The notes: generated by a model from the letters alone, not told the origin. 5,983 bases of DNA from Oscillospiraceae bacterium (GCA_019417045.1 DXWE01000070.1:1960-7942), one strand, 5' to 3'. Shown: positions 1 to 5,931, counted from the first letter of the stretch. A program made the numbers and translations.

Positions 1-1
1 C

Positions 2-898
2 GAGCGGAAGCTCAACCGCCGGTTCGAAGGGCTGTATTTCAACCGTCTGCACGAGTATTCCGAGATCAAGGACCGGGCGCTGGCATACAAAGAGTCGGAG
101 ATCGTGCCGATTGCGGAGAACATGGTGGCCTGTGCCTGCGGATACTCGGATGAGGCGGCCAAACGCACCCTGCTGGTCAGTGCCCGGATCTACAAGGCCT
201 ATCGCGATTTTCTGGCCGAAAACCGATATGACGCGGTGGCCATTTCCTGCTGGCCGAAATTCCAGGAGGACTGGATGTATTCAGTCTGCTCGGTGGTGGG
301 GCAGCTCAACGACGAGGGCACGGTGGCCGCCTGCGAGGGGGATGTGCTGTCGGCGGTGAGTATGCTGGCGCTGAAATACATCGCCGGAGGTACCCCCGCG
401 ATGCTCATGGACATGTCCGCTTTCGACGAACAGGACAACACGGTGCTGCTGTGGCACTGCGGACCCGGTTCAGCGGCCTACTGCCGCCACAACGGATATC
501 AGCTGGGGTGCAACTATTCCGGCGCAGCCCATGAGCCGGGGAAGGGCGTCACCGCCCGCTGCGGCGTGGCCCGGGAGATGGTTTTCGACCCGAATCCCAT
601 CTCGGTCATGCGGCTCACCGGGGAATGCGACCGGTATTTCCAGATGGGCGGGGCATTTGTCTCCCCGGAAAAACCCTCCTTCCACGGCAGCCGCGGCTGG
701 TGCGGCAACCTGACGTTCAATGGAGAGCCGATCGGCGCCCGGGATCTGCTGAATACCATTTTGACCAACGGTTTCCAGCACCATTTCCCGATTGTCCTGG
801 GAGAGTATACCGACGAGATCAAGGAATTTGCAGCATGGAGCGGGCTCAAGCCCCTGGCCAGAGTTCCCTATGCGGATTGTCTGCAGATCATCGACTGA
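2..898 (+). CDS. FucI/AraA-type sugar isomerase, C-terminal part (5' end outside window)
   Basis: The frame is open from the left edge, so the start is missing; 298 residues are visible and FucI-like proteins of this type usually have about 450-500. The family interconverts aldoses and ketoses in the cytoplasm using a divalent metal (L-fucose or L-arabinose isomerase and relatives). Seen: an ACEGDV motif with the candidate metal-ligand Glu at visible residue 112, LMDMS with Asp at 137, and a C-terminal QHHFP with His at 260/261. Their order and the Glu-Asp spacing match the Glu/Asp/His metal site of FucI. An in-frame GTG at 104 is not the start because the protein-like frame continues upstream of it. 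The next gene starts 26 bases after the stop, suggesting one transcript. The substrate is not deducible; an L-fucose or L-arabinose enzyme would be a guess. Family assignment is fairly sure, specificity unknown. Confidence 0.85.
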   Translation, partial: ERKLNRRFEGLYFNRLHEYSEIKDRALAYKESEIVPIAENMVACACGYSDEAAKRTLLVSARIYKAYRDFLAENRYDAVAISCWPKFQEDWMYSVCSVVGQLNDEGTVAACEGDVLSAVSMLALKYIAGGTPAMLMDMSAFDEQDNTVLLWHCGPGSAAYCRHNGYQLGCNYSGAAHEPGKGVTARCGVAREMVFDPNPISVMRLTGECDRYFQMGGAFVSPEKPSFHGSRGWCGNLTFNGEPIGARDLLNTILTNGFQHHFPIVLGEYTDEIKEFAAWSGLKPLARVPYADCLQIID

Positions 899-924
899 AA
901 CATATAGGAAAGGGGTTCTGACTG

Positions 925-2193
925 ATGCATAACCAACTGACCATACGTCAGATGATGGAAGCGGCCCGCCGGCTGCGGGAACAGGGAGACCGGTTTACCC
1001 TGCTGGGGATCGGCCCCATGTCAAAAACTCTGATAAAAGCCGTGTTGGAGCTGGCCAAGGAAAAGGATTTTCCGGTTTTGCTGATTGCCAGCCGCAACCA
1101 GGTGGACAGCGATGAATTCGGTCACGGCTATGTCTGTGGCTGGGATCAGGACCGGTTTGTGGCGGATGTCCAGGCAATCCGGCAGCAGCTGGGCTTTGAA
1201 GGGCTGGTCTATCTGTGCCGGGACCACGGGGGGCCCTGGCAGCGGGACGAGGAGCGCAAAGCCAATCTGCCTGTCGAAGAGGCAATGGAGATCTGCAAGC
1301 GGTCCTACCGCCATGATATGGAGAGCGGCTTTGACCTGCTGCACATCGACCCCACCAAGGATCCCGCCTATGCGATGGGCACCGTGCCGTTTGATCTGGT
1401 CATCGACCGGACGATCGACATCCTGGACGACCTGGAGACCTATCGCCGGGAAAGGGGCCTGCCGGAGGTCGGGTACGAGGCAGGTACCGAGGAGACAAAC
1501 GGCGGGCTGACCTCGGTGGAGGCGTTCGGCAGCTTTATCGACACCCTGGTGGAGAAACTGAAGGCCCGGGGCCTGCATCCGCCCGAGTTTGTGGTGGGAC
1601 AGACGGGGACGCTGACCCGGCTGACCGAAAATGTGGGGCATTTCAACGCGGAAAATGCAAGGCAGCTCTCGCTGAGCGCTGCGCGGCACGGTGTGGGGGT
1701 CAAGGAGCACAACGGGGATTACCTGCCGGATTCCATTCTGCTGGAACACCCCTATCTCGGCATCACTGCCATGAACGTGGCGCCGGAATTCGGCGTGGTG
1801 GAGACCCGGGCATATCTTGAACTGGCGCGGGTGGAGCGGCGCAATCTGCCGGCTGCGCAGTGCTCCCGCCTGTCCGAGGTGATGGCGGAATATGCCGTGA
1901 AAAGTGAGCGCTGGCGTAAATGGGTGATGGGTGATGTGGCCAGGGCCGATGTGGCGGCCGTATTGCAAAACCGGGAGCTGACCGCCCAGATCACCGATAT
2001 CTGCGGCCACTATACCTATGAAATCCCGGAAGTCCAGGCGGAACGGAAGACATTATTTGCCAACCTGTCAGGCATTTCGGTGGACGCAGAGGCGTATGTC
2101 GTCTACAAGATTAAGGAATCGGTGGATCGATACGCCCGGTGCTTCCGGCTCCACGGCCTGACCACCAGGCTGTTGGAGGCTTCCTGCCGGTAA
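925..2193 (+). CDS. GatZ/KbaZ-family protein (tagatose-bisphosphate aldolase non-catalytic subunit or ketose-phosphate epimerase type)
   Basis: A 422-residue protein, close to the roughly 420 of E. coli GatZ, preceded by AGGAAAGGGG at 906-915 with good spacing to the ATG. It is divergent but follows the family's motif order: SRNQV (residues 56-60; SNQV in GatZ), DHGGP (100-104; DHLGP in GatZ), LLHID (138-142; IHLD in GatZ), GTEETNGG (187-194; GTEVPVPGG in GatZ) and EHNGDYL (261-267; EAHSTDY in GatZ). Family knowledge: GatZ and KbaZ support the GatY/KbaY class II aldolases, while an Agrobacterium GatZ homologue has been described as a D-tagatose 6-phosphate 4-epimerase. No GatY/KbaY gene is visible here, and neighbours encode an isomerase and a sugar kinase, so a stand-alone epimerase acting on a ketose phosphate is a reasonable inference. 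Family call is confident; reaction and substrate are not. Confidence 0.8.
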   Translation: MHNQLTIRQMMEAARRLREQGDRFTLLGIGPMSKTLIKAVLELAKEKDFPVLLIASRNQVDSDEFGHGYVCGWDQDRFVADVQAIRQQLGFEGLVYLCRDHGGPWQRDEERKANLPVEEAMEICKRSYRHDMESGFDLLHIDPTKDPAYAMGTVPFDLVIDRTIDILDDLETYRRERGLPEVGYEAGTEETNGGLTSVEAFGSFIDTLVEKLKARGLHPPEFVVGQTGTLTRLTENVGHFNAENARQLSLSAARHGVGVKEHNGDYLPDSILLEHPYLGITAMNVAPEFGVVETRAYLELARVERRNLPAAQCSRLSEVMAEYAVKSERWRKWVMGDVARADVAAVLQNRELTAQITDICGHYTYEIPEVQAERKTLFANLSGISVDAEAYVVYKIKESVDRYARCFRLHGLTTRLLEASCR

Positions 2194-2218
2194 CCCGTTC
2201 CCATCCTTTTTCCTGACG

Positions 2219-2260
2219 CCCCGGATCCGAACATTTTTCCAACCCTACCGGATCACGGGG
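2219..2260 (+). other. Bulged GC-rich hairpin in the gap between the GatZ-like gene and the kinase
   Basis: CCCCGGATCCG (2219-2229) pairs over 11 bp with CGGATCACGGGG (2249-2260), leaving a single bulged A at 2255 and a 19-base loop. No U-tract follows on either strand, so it is not a standard intrinsic terminator. It lies in a 127-base gap where I see no convincing promoter. A role in mRNA processing, in protecting the upstream message or in setting kinase expression relative to the first two genes is inference only. Confidence 0.45.
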
Positions 2261-2320
2261 GAAACGCTGACTCCCAGGACGCCTGTAAAACGGCCCTGCG
2301 GGGGAAGGAGTCGATAACGT

Positions 2321-3268
2321 ATGGAAAACTTGTATGCCGGTATCGATATCGGCGGGACCAAAACCACTGTCGGCCTCTTTCAGAGAGATTTGACCCCCGT
2401 GCGGGTGGTCACCATTCCCACCCTGCCGGCGGGCGGCTGCGCGGATCTGATCGACCGGGTGTACGCCCTGTATCAGACGATGCTTGTACAACTGGGCGTG
2501 CCCGCCAGAACGGTTCAGACCCTGGGGGTGGCCAGTCCCGGGCCTCTGGATCTGAAAACCGGCCGGATCATCCATATCCCCACCATGGGATTCCGCGACG
2601 AGCCTCTGGCAGAGCTGTTGGCCGATCGATTCGGCCTGCCTGTCAGCCTGGAGAAGGATACCAACGCCGCCGTGCTGGCAGAGGCAACCTTTGGAGCCGG
2701 CAAAGGCTGCGACCCCGTTGTCTATGTTACGATCAGTACCGGGATCGGTGCCGGGCTCTATATCAACGGCGGCGTGGTGGACGGCCATGCCTTCGCGGGA
2801 GGGGAATTGGGGCACATGGTGGTAGAACGGAAGGGCCGTGACTGCCTGTGCGGCTCCAAGGGCTGCCTGGAGATGTATGCCTCCGGTACCTCCATTGCCC
2901 GGATCGTGTCAGAACGGCTGGGGCGTCGGGTCACAGCAAAGGAGGCATTTGCGCTGGCAAGCGCCGGAAACCTGACGGCTTCCGGCGTCATCGTAGAAGC
3001 TGCTGATTATCTGGGGCTTGCCCTGTCGGCAGTGTACCAGCTTTTAGATCCCGAAATTGTCATACTGGGGGGGAGCGTGACCAAGGATTATCCGGTTTTC
3101 CGGCCCTTCCTGCACAAGGCGCTTGTACGCTATCTGGAACCGGTGAAAGGACGCAATCCCCGAGTCGAGGTCTCCTCTTTTAACGGCCTTCAGGTCTTAC
3201 TGGGAGCTGCATATCTCGGGATCATCCGGGCGTCCGGAGCCGGGCATTCGGCGGATAATATCTCTTGA
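2321..3268 (+). CDS. ROK-family sugar kinase
   Basis: A complete 315-residue ROK (repressor, ORF, kinase) protein without a DNA-binding domain, so an ATP-dependent cytoplasmic sugar kinase. Seen: the phosphate-binding loop DIGGTKT (9-15), PGPLD (73-77), the catalytic-base region EKDTNA with Asp113, STGIGAGL (139-146), GELGH (161-165), and the zinc motif with Cys175, Cys177 and Cys182 plus His165, followed by GCLE. All expected catalytic features are present. AAGGAG at 2305-2310 sits 10 bases before the ATG. The gene follows the GatZ-like gene after 127 bases with no clear promoter, so readthrough from the isomerase genes is likely. ROK kinases act on glucose, fructose, allose, N-acetylmannosamine and other sugars; the neighbouring isomerase suggests a ketose or rare hexose, but this is inferred. 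Automatic annotation may name it glucokinase, which the sequence alone does not justify. Confidence 0.88.
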   Translation: MENLYAGIDIGGTKTTVGLFQRDLTPVRVVTIPTLPAGGCADLIDRVYALYQTMLVQLGVPARTVQTLGVASPGPLDLKTGRIIHIPTMGFRDEPLAELLADRFGLPVSLEKDTNAAVLAEATFGAGKGCDPVVYVTISTGIGAGLYINGGVVDGHAFAGGELGHMVVERKGRDCLCGSKGCLEMYASGTSIARIVSERLGRRVTAKEAFALASAGNLTASGVIVEAADYLGLALSAVYQLLDPEIVILGGSVTKDYPVFRPFLHKALVRYLEPVKGRNPRVEVSSFNGLQVLLGAAYLGIIRASGAGHSADNIS

Positions 3269-3293
3269 TCGGCAGGCAATTACGTGGTATACT
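3265..3293 (+). promoter_or_regulatory. Sigma-A-type promoter for the phosphatase-regulator unit
   Basis: The -35 box TTGATC (3265-3270) and -10 box TATACT (3288-3293) are separated by exactly 17 bases, and a TG at 3285-3286 gives an extended -10. The -35 overlaps the TGA stop of the kinase gene (3266-3268). Transcription would start near 3300, leaving a short leader before the phosphatase start. A weak dyad, GAAA-8-TTTC (3294-3309), covers the predicted start point and could be an operator, but the match is too loose to call. Confidence 0.65.
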
Positions 3294-3332
3294 GAAAGAA
3301 AAATATTTCCAAAATCGGGGAGATTATAAGGG

Positions 3333-3893
3333 GTGAAAGGGTTGCGCGCGGTATTCATCGATCGGGATGGCACCATGGGCGGCGGCTATACAGTGGAATA
3401 TCCGTGGGAGTATCAGCCCTTTGCCGGGACGGCTGAGGCGTTCCGGATGCTGACTGCGCACGGGTACACCCCTATGGTATTTACCAACCAGTCCTGTATT
3501 GCCCGCGGGAAAGACGGGGGATATGATTTTGCCGCGGAATTCTCTCAGATCGGCGCGGCGGACTGGTTTATCTGTCCCCACGATGGGCCGGACTGCTGTG
3601 ACTGCCGGAAGCCGGAACCCGGCCTGCTGTACCAAGCCCGGGAAAAATACGGGTTGAATCTGTCAGACTGTTTTGTCATTGGAGATCGATGGAGCGACAT
3701 GGTAGCGGGAGGAAGGGCCGGCTGCCGGTTGATTCTGGTTCGCACCGGCCGGGGTCGGGATACCCTGTCCGGGGAACGTGATAAATGGAAGGAATACGTC
3801 CCAGTCTACGTGGCCGATGATCTGCTGGACGCCGCCCGATGGCTGTGTCATTCCCGCAATTTGTCGTATGTGGAGGGGAGATCCGTTGGTTAA
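3333..3893 (+). CDS. HAD-IIIA (GmhB-like) phosphatase
   Basis: A 186-residue member of the HAD-IIIA group, which includes D-glycero-D-manno-heptose 1,7-bisphosphate 7-phosphatase (GmhB) and histidinol-phosphatase. All HAD motifs are visible: DRDGT (10-14, nucleophile Asp10 and acid/base Asp12), TNQS (51-54), KPEPG (93-97) and GDRWSDM (117-123). A GmhB-type zinc loop is present with Cys81, His83, Cys89 and Cys91. Length fits GmhB (about 190). There are no other heptose genes here, so the substrate is more likely a sugar phosphate linked to this locus; that is inference. The GTG at 3333 has GGGGAG at 3317-3322 ten bases ahead. A TTG at 3342 is a real alternative because AAGGGGTG (3328-3335) lies six bases before it; it would still retain DRDGT. 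The gene has its own promoter and overlaps the regulator start by 8 bases. Confidence 0.85.
   Translation: MKGLRAVFIDRDGTMGGGYTVEYPWEYQPFAGTAEAFRMLTAHGYTPMVFTNQSCIARGKDGGYDFAAEFSQIGAADWFICPHDGPDCCDCRKPEPGLLYQAREKYGLNLSDCFVIGDRWSDMVAGGRAGCRLILVRTGRGRDTLSGERDKWKEYVPVYVADDLLDAARWLCHSRNLSYVEGRSVG
3871..3880 (+). promoter_or_regulatory. Ribosome-binding site that fixes the TTG start of the ROK regulator
   Basis: TGGAGGGGAG lies inside the end of the phosphatase gene, five bases before TTG at 3886. The same frame is open back to an ATG at 3778, but those 36 extra residues (rich in Trp, Pro and Cys) are simply the phosphatase gene read in another frame. The site supports initiation at 3886. Confidence 0.75.
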
Positions 3894-5127
3894 TCCGAGA
3901 AACAGCTCTCAGATCCGGTGCAATAATCTGCGCACCCTTCTGGCTTCTATCAAGGAACATGGCCCCATTTCCAAGCGTGACCTGCAAAAATTGACTGGGT
4001 TGAGCTGGGGTGCGGTATCCTCATTGACAGGCCTGCTGCATGAGCACCAATATGTGGTGTACAGCGGCAAACAGGTTACCAATGTGGGAAGAAAGCCCTC
4101 AGAACTGGATATCAACGGGAATGACCATTATATCGTAGGGATCGATTTGAACCTGTCCGGCATCTGCGGCGTTGTCACCGACATGAAGGGCAGAATTATC
4201 CGGGAATGGCTGCGGCTTCTGGCGTCACGTGATTACGACTGTGTGATGGAGACGCTGCTGTCCCTGTTGGATGAAATTCTCTATACTGCTTTTCCCCAAA
4301 AGCAGATATTGGGGATTGGTCTGGCGGTACAGGGTTTTGTGGATGTGGAGAAAGGGGTTTCCCGTTATTTTCCACATGTCAAAAATTGGAAAGACGTACC
4401 TTTAAAAAAGCTGCTCGAGGAGCGTTATGGATTCCCCACTCTGCTGATGCATGACCCCAATTGCATCATGATTGCAGAAAGGGCCTTTGGCAGCTCCTTG
4501 ATGCATGTCTCGAAAAGTGCCGCACTGGTGAGAATGGACAACAGCATCGGTATGTCCCTTTTGTTCGACGGACAGCTGTATTTGGGAGCTACCGGCCAAA
4601 GCGGTGAGTTTGGGCATATTCCGGTCAACCGGGATGGGCCCCTGTGTACCTGTGGAAGCCGTGGCTGCCTGGAGGAATATGCCTCCGGCAACGGGCTGGT
4701 TCGCCGCTTTGTGGAGATGGTGAATCAGGGACGGAGTACCAGCGTGGATCCCGAGCTTGTCAATGGACTGGGGTATAAGGCCGTGGGAGACGCTGCTCTG
4801 GCAGGAGACCAGCTGTGCTTGGATCTGTTTCGCCAGATGGGAGAATATCTGGGATTGGCACTGAGTACGCTCTTTAACATACTCAATCCCGAACTGGTGG
4901 TATTATATGGGGACATGACGGTGTATCGCAGTCTGTTTTACGACGTGGCCAGAAAGCACCTGGAGGAACATCTGTATACGGAAATCCCCTCCAAATTGGA
5001 GTTTTCGGTTCTTGGGCGCAATGCGGCGGCGCAGGGCGTGGCGCTGGTGGTGTCGGAAAAAATTGTGGAGCAGCTCGAGTTTCCTTCAGAACTGGGAGTG
5101 GCTCCCACCGAAAAGGTGTCCTGTTGA
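3886..5127 (+). CDS. ROK-family transcriptional regulator (NagC/XylR type)
   Basis: Starting at TTG 3886 the protein has 413 residues, normal for ROK regulators. Residues about 12-75 form a winged helix-turn-helix (PISKRDLQKLTGLSWGAVSS, then the wing motif NVGRKPSEL). From about residue 82 a ROK sugar-binding domain follows. The kinase phosphate loop is degenerate (GIDLNLSGICG, 85-95, lacking the DxGGT pattern), as is typical of ROK regulators. Asp190 (HDPN), GEFGH (240-244) and zinc-ligand Cys254, Cys256 and Cys261 (CTCGSRGCLEEYASG) are retained, so sugar or sugar-phosphate binding is likely. It overlaps the phosphatase gene by 8 bases, implying translational coupling. It probably controls the adjacent catabolic genes and perhaps its own promoter; repressor rather than activator is the usual mode but is not shown here. 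Confidence 0.88.
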   Translation: MVNPRNSSQIRCNNLRTLLASIKEHGPISKRDLQKLTGLSWGAVSSLTGLLHEHQYVVYSGKQVTNVGRKPSELDINGNDHYIVGIDLNLSGICGVVTDMKGRIIREWLRLLASRDYDCVMETLLSLLDEILYTAFPQKQILGIGLAVQGFVDVEKGVSRYFPHVKNWKDVPLKKLLEERYGFPTLLMHDPNCIMIAERAFGSSLMHVSKSAALVRMDNSIGMSLLFDGQLYLGATGQSGEFGHIPVNRDGPLCTCGSRGCLEEYASGNGLVRRFVEMVNQGRSTSVDPELVNGLGYKAVGDAALAGDQLCLDLFRQMGEYLGLALSTLFNILNPELVVLYGDMTVYRSLFYDVARKHLEEHLYTEIPSKLEFSVLGRNAAAQGVALVVSEKIVEQLEFPSELGVAPTEKVSC

Positions 5128-5195
5128 AAATATGATGGCGCAGAGGGACGGCCCGCTGTATAGCACTGCGGATTGCCCCAAAAGCCTGTGAACCG

Positions 5196-5238
5196 TTAAA
5201 GAATGCGGCCAGATTTTTCGTCTGGCCGCATTCTTTAA
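5196..5238 (+). terminator. Intrinsic terminator of the phosphatase-regulator unit (probably bidirectional)
   Basis: TTAAAGAATGCGGCCAGA (5196-5213) and its exact reverse complement (5221-5238) form an 18-bp perfect stem with a 7-base loop TTTTTCG. The strong GC core is flanked by A-rich and T-rich ends inside the stem. It lies 68 bases after the regulator stop. Its symmetry means it could also stop leftward transcripts. Confidence 0.85.
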
Positions 5239-5280
5239 TGGAGAGATATTTTTCCTCTCAGAAACACGGGCATATGGCCG

Positions 5281-5322
5281 GGAAAAGAAAAACCTGCGGT
5301 GTGCGACTTGCTCACCGCAGGT
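5281..5322 (-). terminator. Intrinsic terminator for a leftward transcript
   Basis: ACCTGCGGTG (5292-5301) pairs with CACCGCAGGT (5313-5322), giving a 10-bp perfect stem and an 11-base loop. On the minus strand the stem is followed directly by TTTTTCTTTTCC, a classical U-tract; on the plus strand no T-run follows. The terminator therefore reads leftward and implies a minus-strand transcription unit to its right. Confidence 0.75.
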
Positions 5323-5424
5323 GTGTGAAAGTCACATAAAAACGTTTTGTATTTTTGGAGGCGGGAGGTGAATTCTCGCCAACACTGTTTTTCTCTTATC
5401 ATTCAGCGAAGATACAAGGCGTTT

Positions 5425-5731
5425 TCACTTAGGCAAAGATGTCCGGGAGTCAATGGCATTTTCAGTTTGCATCCCATTCTTTACAGTCGCAAAAACAAAA
5501 TTTACATGCGCGCTAATCTCATTGAGAAGAAGCGTCCCGGCCTCTTTACGAGCACGTGGAGCCGCATAGATATAAACAGAGTCTGACTTGAGAAAAAACA
5601 AGTCTTCTACCTGTGCCGCTGCGAACTATTGGTTTTGAAATTTCGGTTTTATATTCCTAATTCAAGGTTGATGCAATCTTACTCTTCTTTCCACAAAAGC
5701 AACAGGTTTATCGCCAAATACATTTTTTCAT
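5425..5731 (-). pseudogene. Probable decayed small leftward gene, product not recognised
   Basis: An ATG at 5731 (minus strand) sits 9 bases after AAAAAGGAG (5741-5749). It reads only seven codons (MKKCIWR) before a stop, but removing one base from the following run of six A would join it to a protein-like frame, beginning VFGDKPVAFVERRV, that runs to a TGA at 5425. That frame is interrupted by TGA (5662-5664) and TAG (5626-5628). The last part is open for 66 codons; from TTG at 5601 it would give 58 residues, including SDSVYIYAAPRARKEAG and a hydrophobic NFVFATV stretch. I recognise no family. Promoter and terminator at either end support a former gene; the alternative is a non-coding RNA with chance open stretches. 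The frameshift could in principle be a sequencing error, but the two stops argue against a simple one. Confidence 0.4.
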
Positions 5732-5740
5732 TCAAAGCAA

Positions 5741-5783
5741 CTCCTTTTTCCCTAATTATAGCGCGAATGACAACTCACATCAA
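5741..5783 (-). promoter_or_regulatory. Leftward promoter and ribosome-binding site
   Basis: On the minus strand, -35 TTGATG (5778-5783) and -10 TATAAT (5755-5760, a perfect consensus) are separated by exactly 17 bases. AAAAAGGAG follows at 5741-5749 and an ATG at 5729-5731. The predicted transcript start, about 5748, is very close to the ribosome-binding site, giving an unusually short leader. The region is AT-rich, which raises the chance of accidental boxes, but correct spacing plus a leftward terminator downstream strengthens the call. Confidence 0.55.
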
Positions 5784-5885
5784 TTATTCATTATTCATCA
5801 GAATTCATCAGAGAAGCGGCTTTATCATTCATCGTTCATGAGAAAATCCCATTTAATGAATGATGAACAGTAAACAGTGAATAAT
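5784..5885. repeat. Degenerate period-7 repeats in inverted arrangement
   Basis: The left cluster has TTATTCA twice in tandem (5784-5790, 5791-5797), overlapping a perfect 10-base tandem ATTCATCAGA (5793-5802, 5803-5812). The right cluster reads ATGAATG, ATGAACA, GTAAACA, GTGAATA (5856-5883), which is the same type of unit on the opposite strand. Between them TTCATCGTTCAT (5828-5839) pairs with ATGAATGATGAA (5856-5867), with one G-T pair. The whole stretch could fold back on itself. It overlaps the edge of the leftward promoter. Function unknown; a mobile-element remnant or a spacer repeat family are possibilities. Confidence 0.6.
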
Positions 5886-5931
5886 ACAAAACGAAAATCC
5901 GCCCTCTTACGAGGACGGATTTTCGTTTTGT
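5886..5931 (-). terminator. Intrinsic terminator, probably for a leftward gene beyond the right edge
   Basis: Two 21-base arms (5886-5906 and 5911-5931) pair around a 4-base loop, with an A-rich outer left arm and a T-rich outer right arm. The one imperfect pair (5902 with 5915) is C-A in plus-strand RNA but G-U in minus-strand RNA, and the loop is TTAC on the plus strand but GTAA, a GNRA tetraloop, on the minus strand. Both favour a leftward transcript. It separates the edge sequence from the leftward unit at 5783-5281. Confidence 0.7.

Noticed and set aside
1021..2010. Long open frame of 329 codons on the minus strand opposite the GatZ-like gene
   Set aside because: It is an antisense shadow of a high-GC gene: the plus-strand product has family motifs in order and a ribosome-binding site, while this one is rich in His, Pro and Gln and resembles nothing I know.
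2262..2290. Possible kinase promoter with TAAAAC (2285-2290) as -10
   Set aside because: No -35 at proper spacing; CTGACT at 2267-2272 is only 12 bases away.
2111..2815. Minus-strand open frame of 234 codons across the gap and the kinase start
   Set aside because: It opposes the well-supported ROK kinase, has Gly/Asp/Gln-rich low-complexity character, and no family motif.
3778..3885. Longer N-terminus for the ROK regulator from the ATG at 3778
   Set aside because: The extra residues are the phosphatase gene read out of frame; the strong ribosome-binding site at 3871-3880 points to TTG 3886 and gives a normal family N-terminus.
5131..5190. Nineteen-codon frame (MMAQRDG...) just after the regulator stop
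   Set aside because: No well-placed ribosome-binding site, very short, no recognisable features.
5347..5586. Plus-strand frame of 79 codons; a GTG at 5368 has GGAGG and GGGAGG ahead of it
   Set aside because: The ribosome-binding sequence is attractive, but the product is unusually rich in Arg, Ser, Ile, Cys and His and lies opposite a more protein-like minus-strand frame with a promoter and terminator. Kept as a weak alternative only.
5629..5841. Plus-strand frame of 70 codons from a TTG
   Set aside because: It runs through the leftward promoter and the heptad repeats, has no ribosome-binding site, and has an AT-rich random composition.
5784..5885. CRISPR array
   Set aside because: Units are 7 or 10 bases, degenerate and mostly contiguous, with no repeat-spacer pattern and no cas genes nearby.
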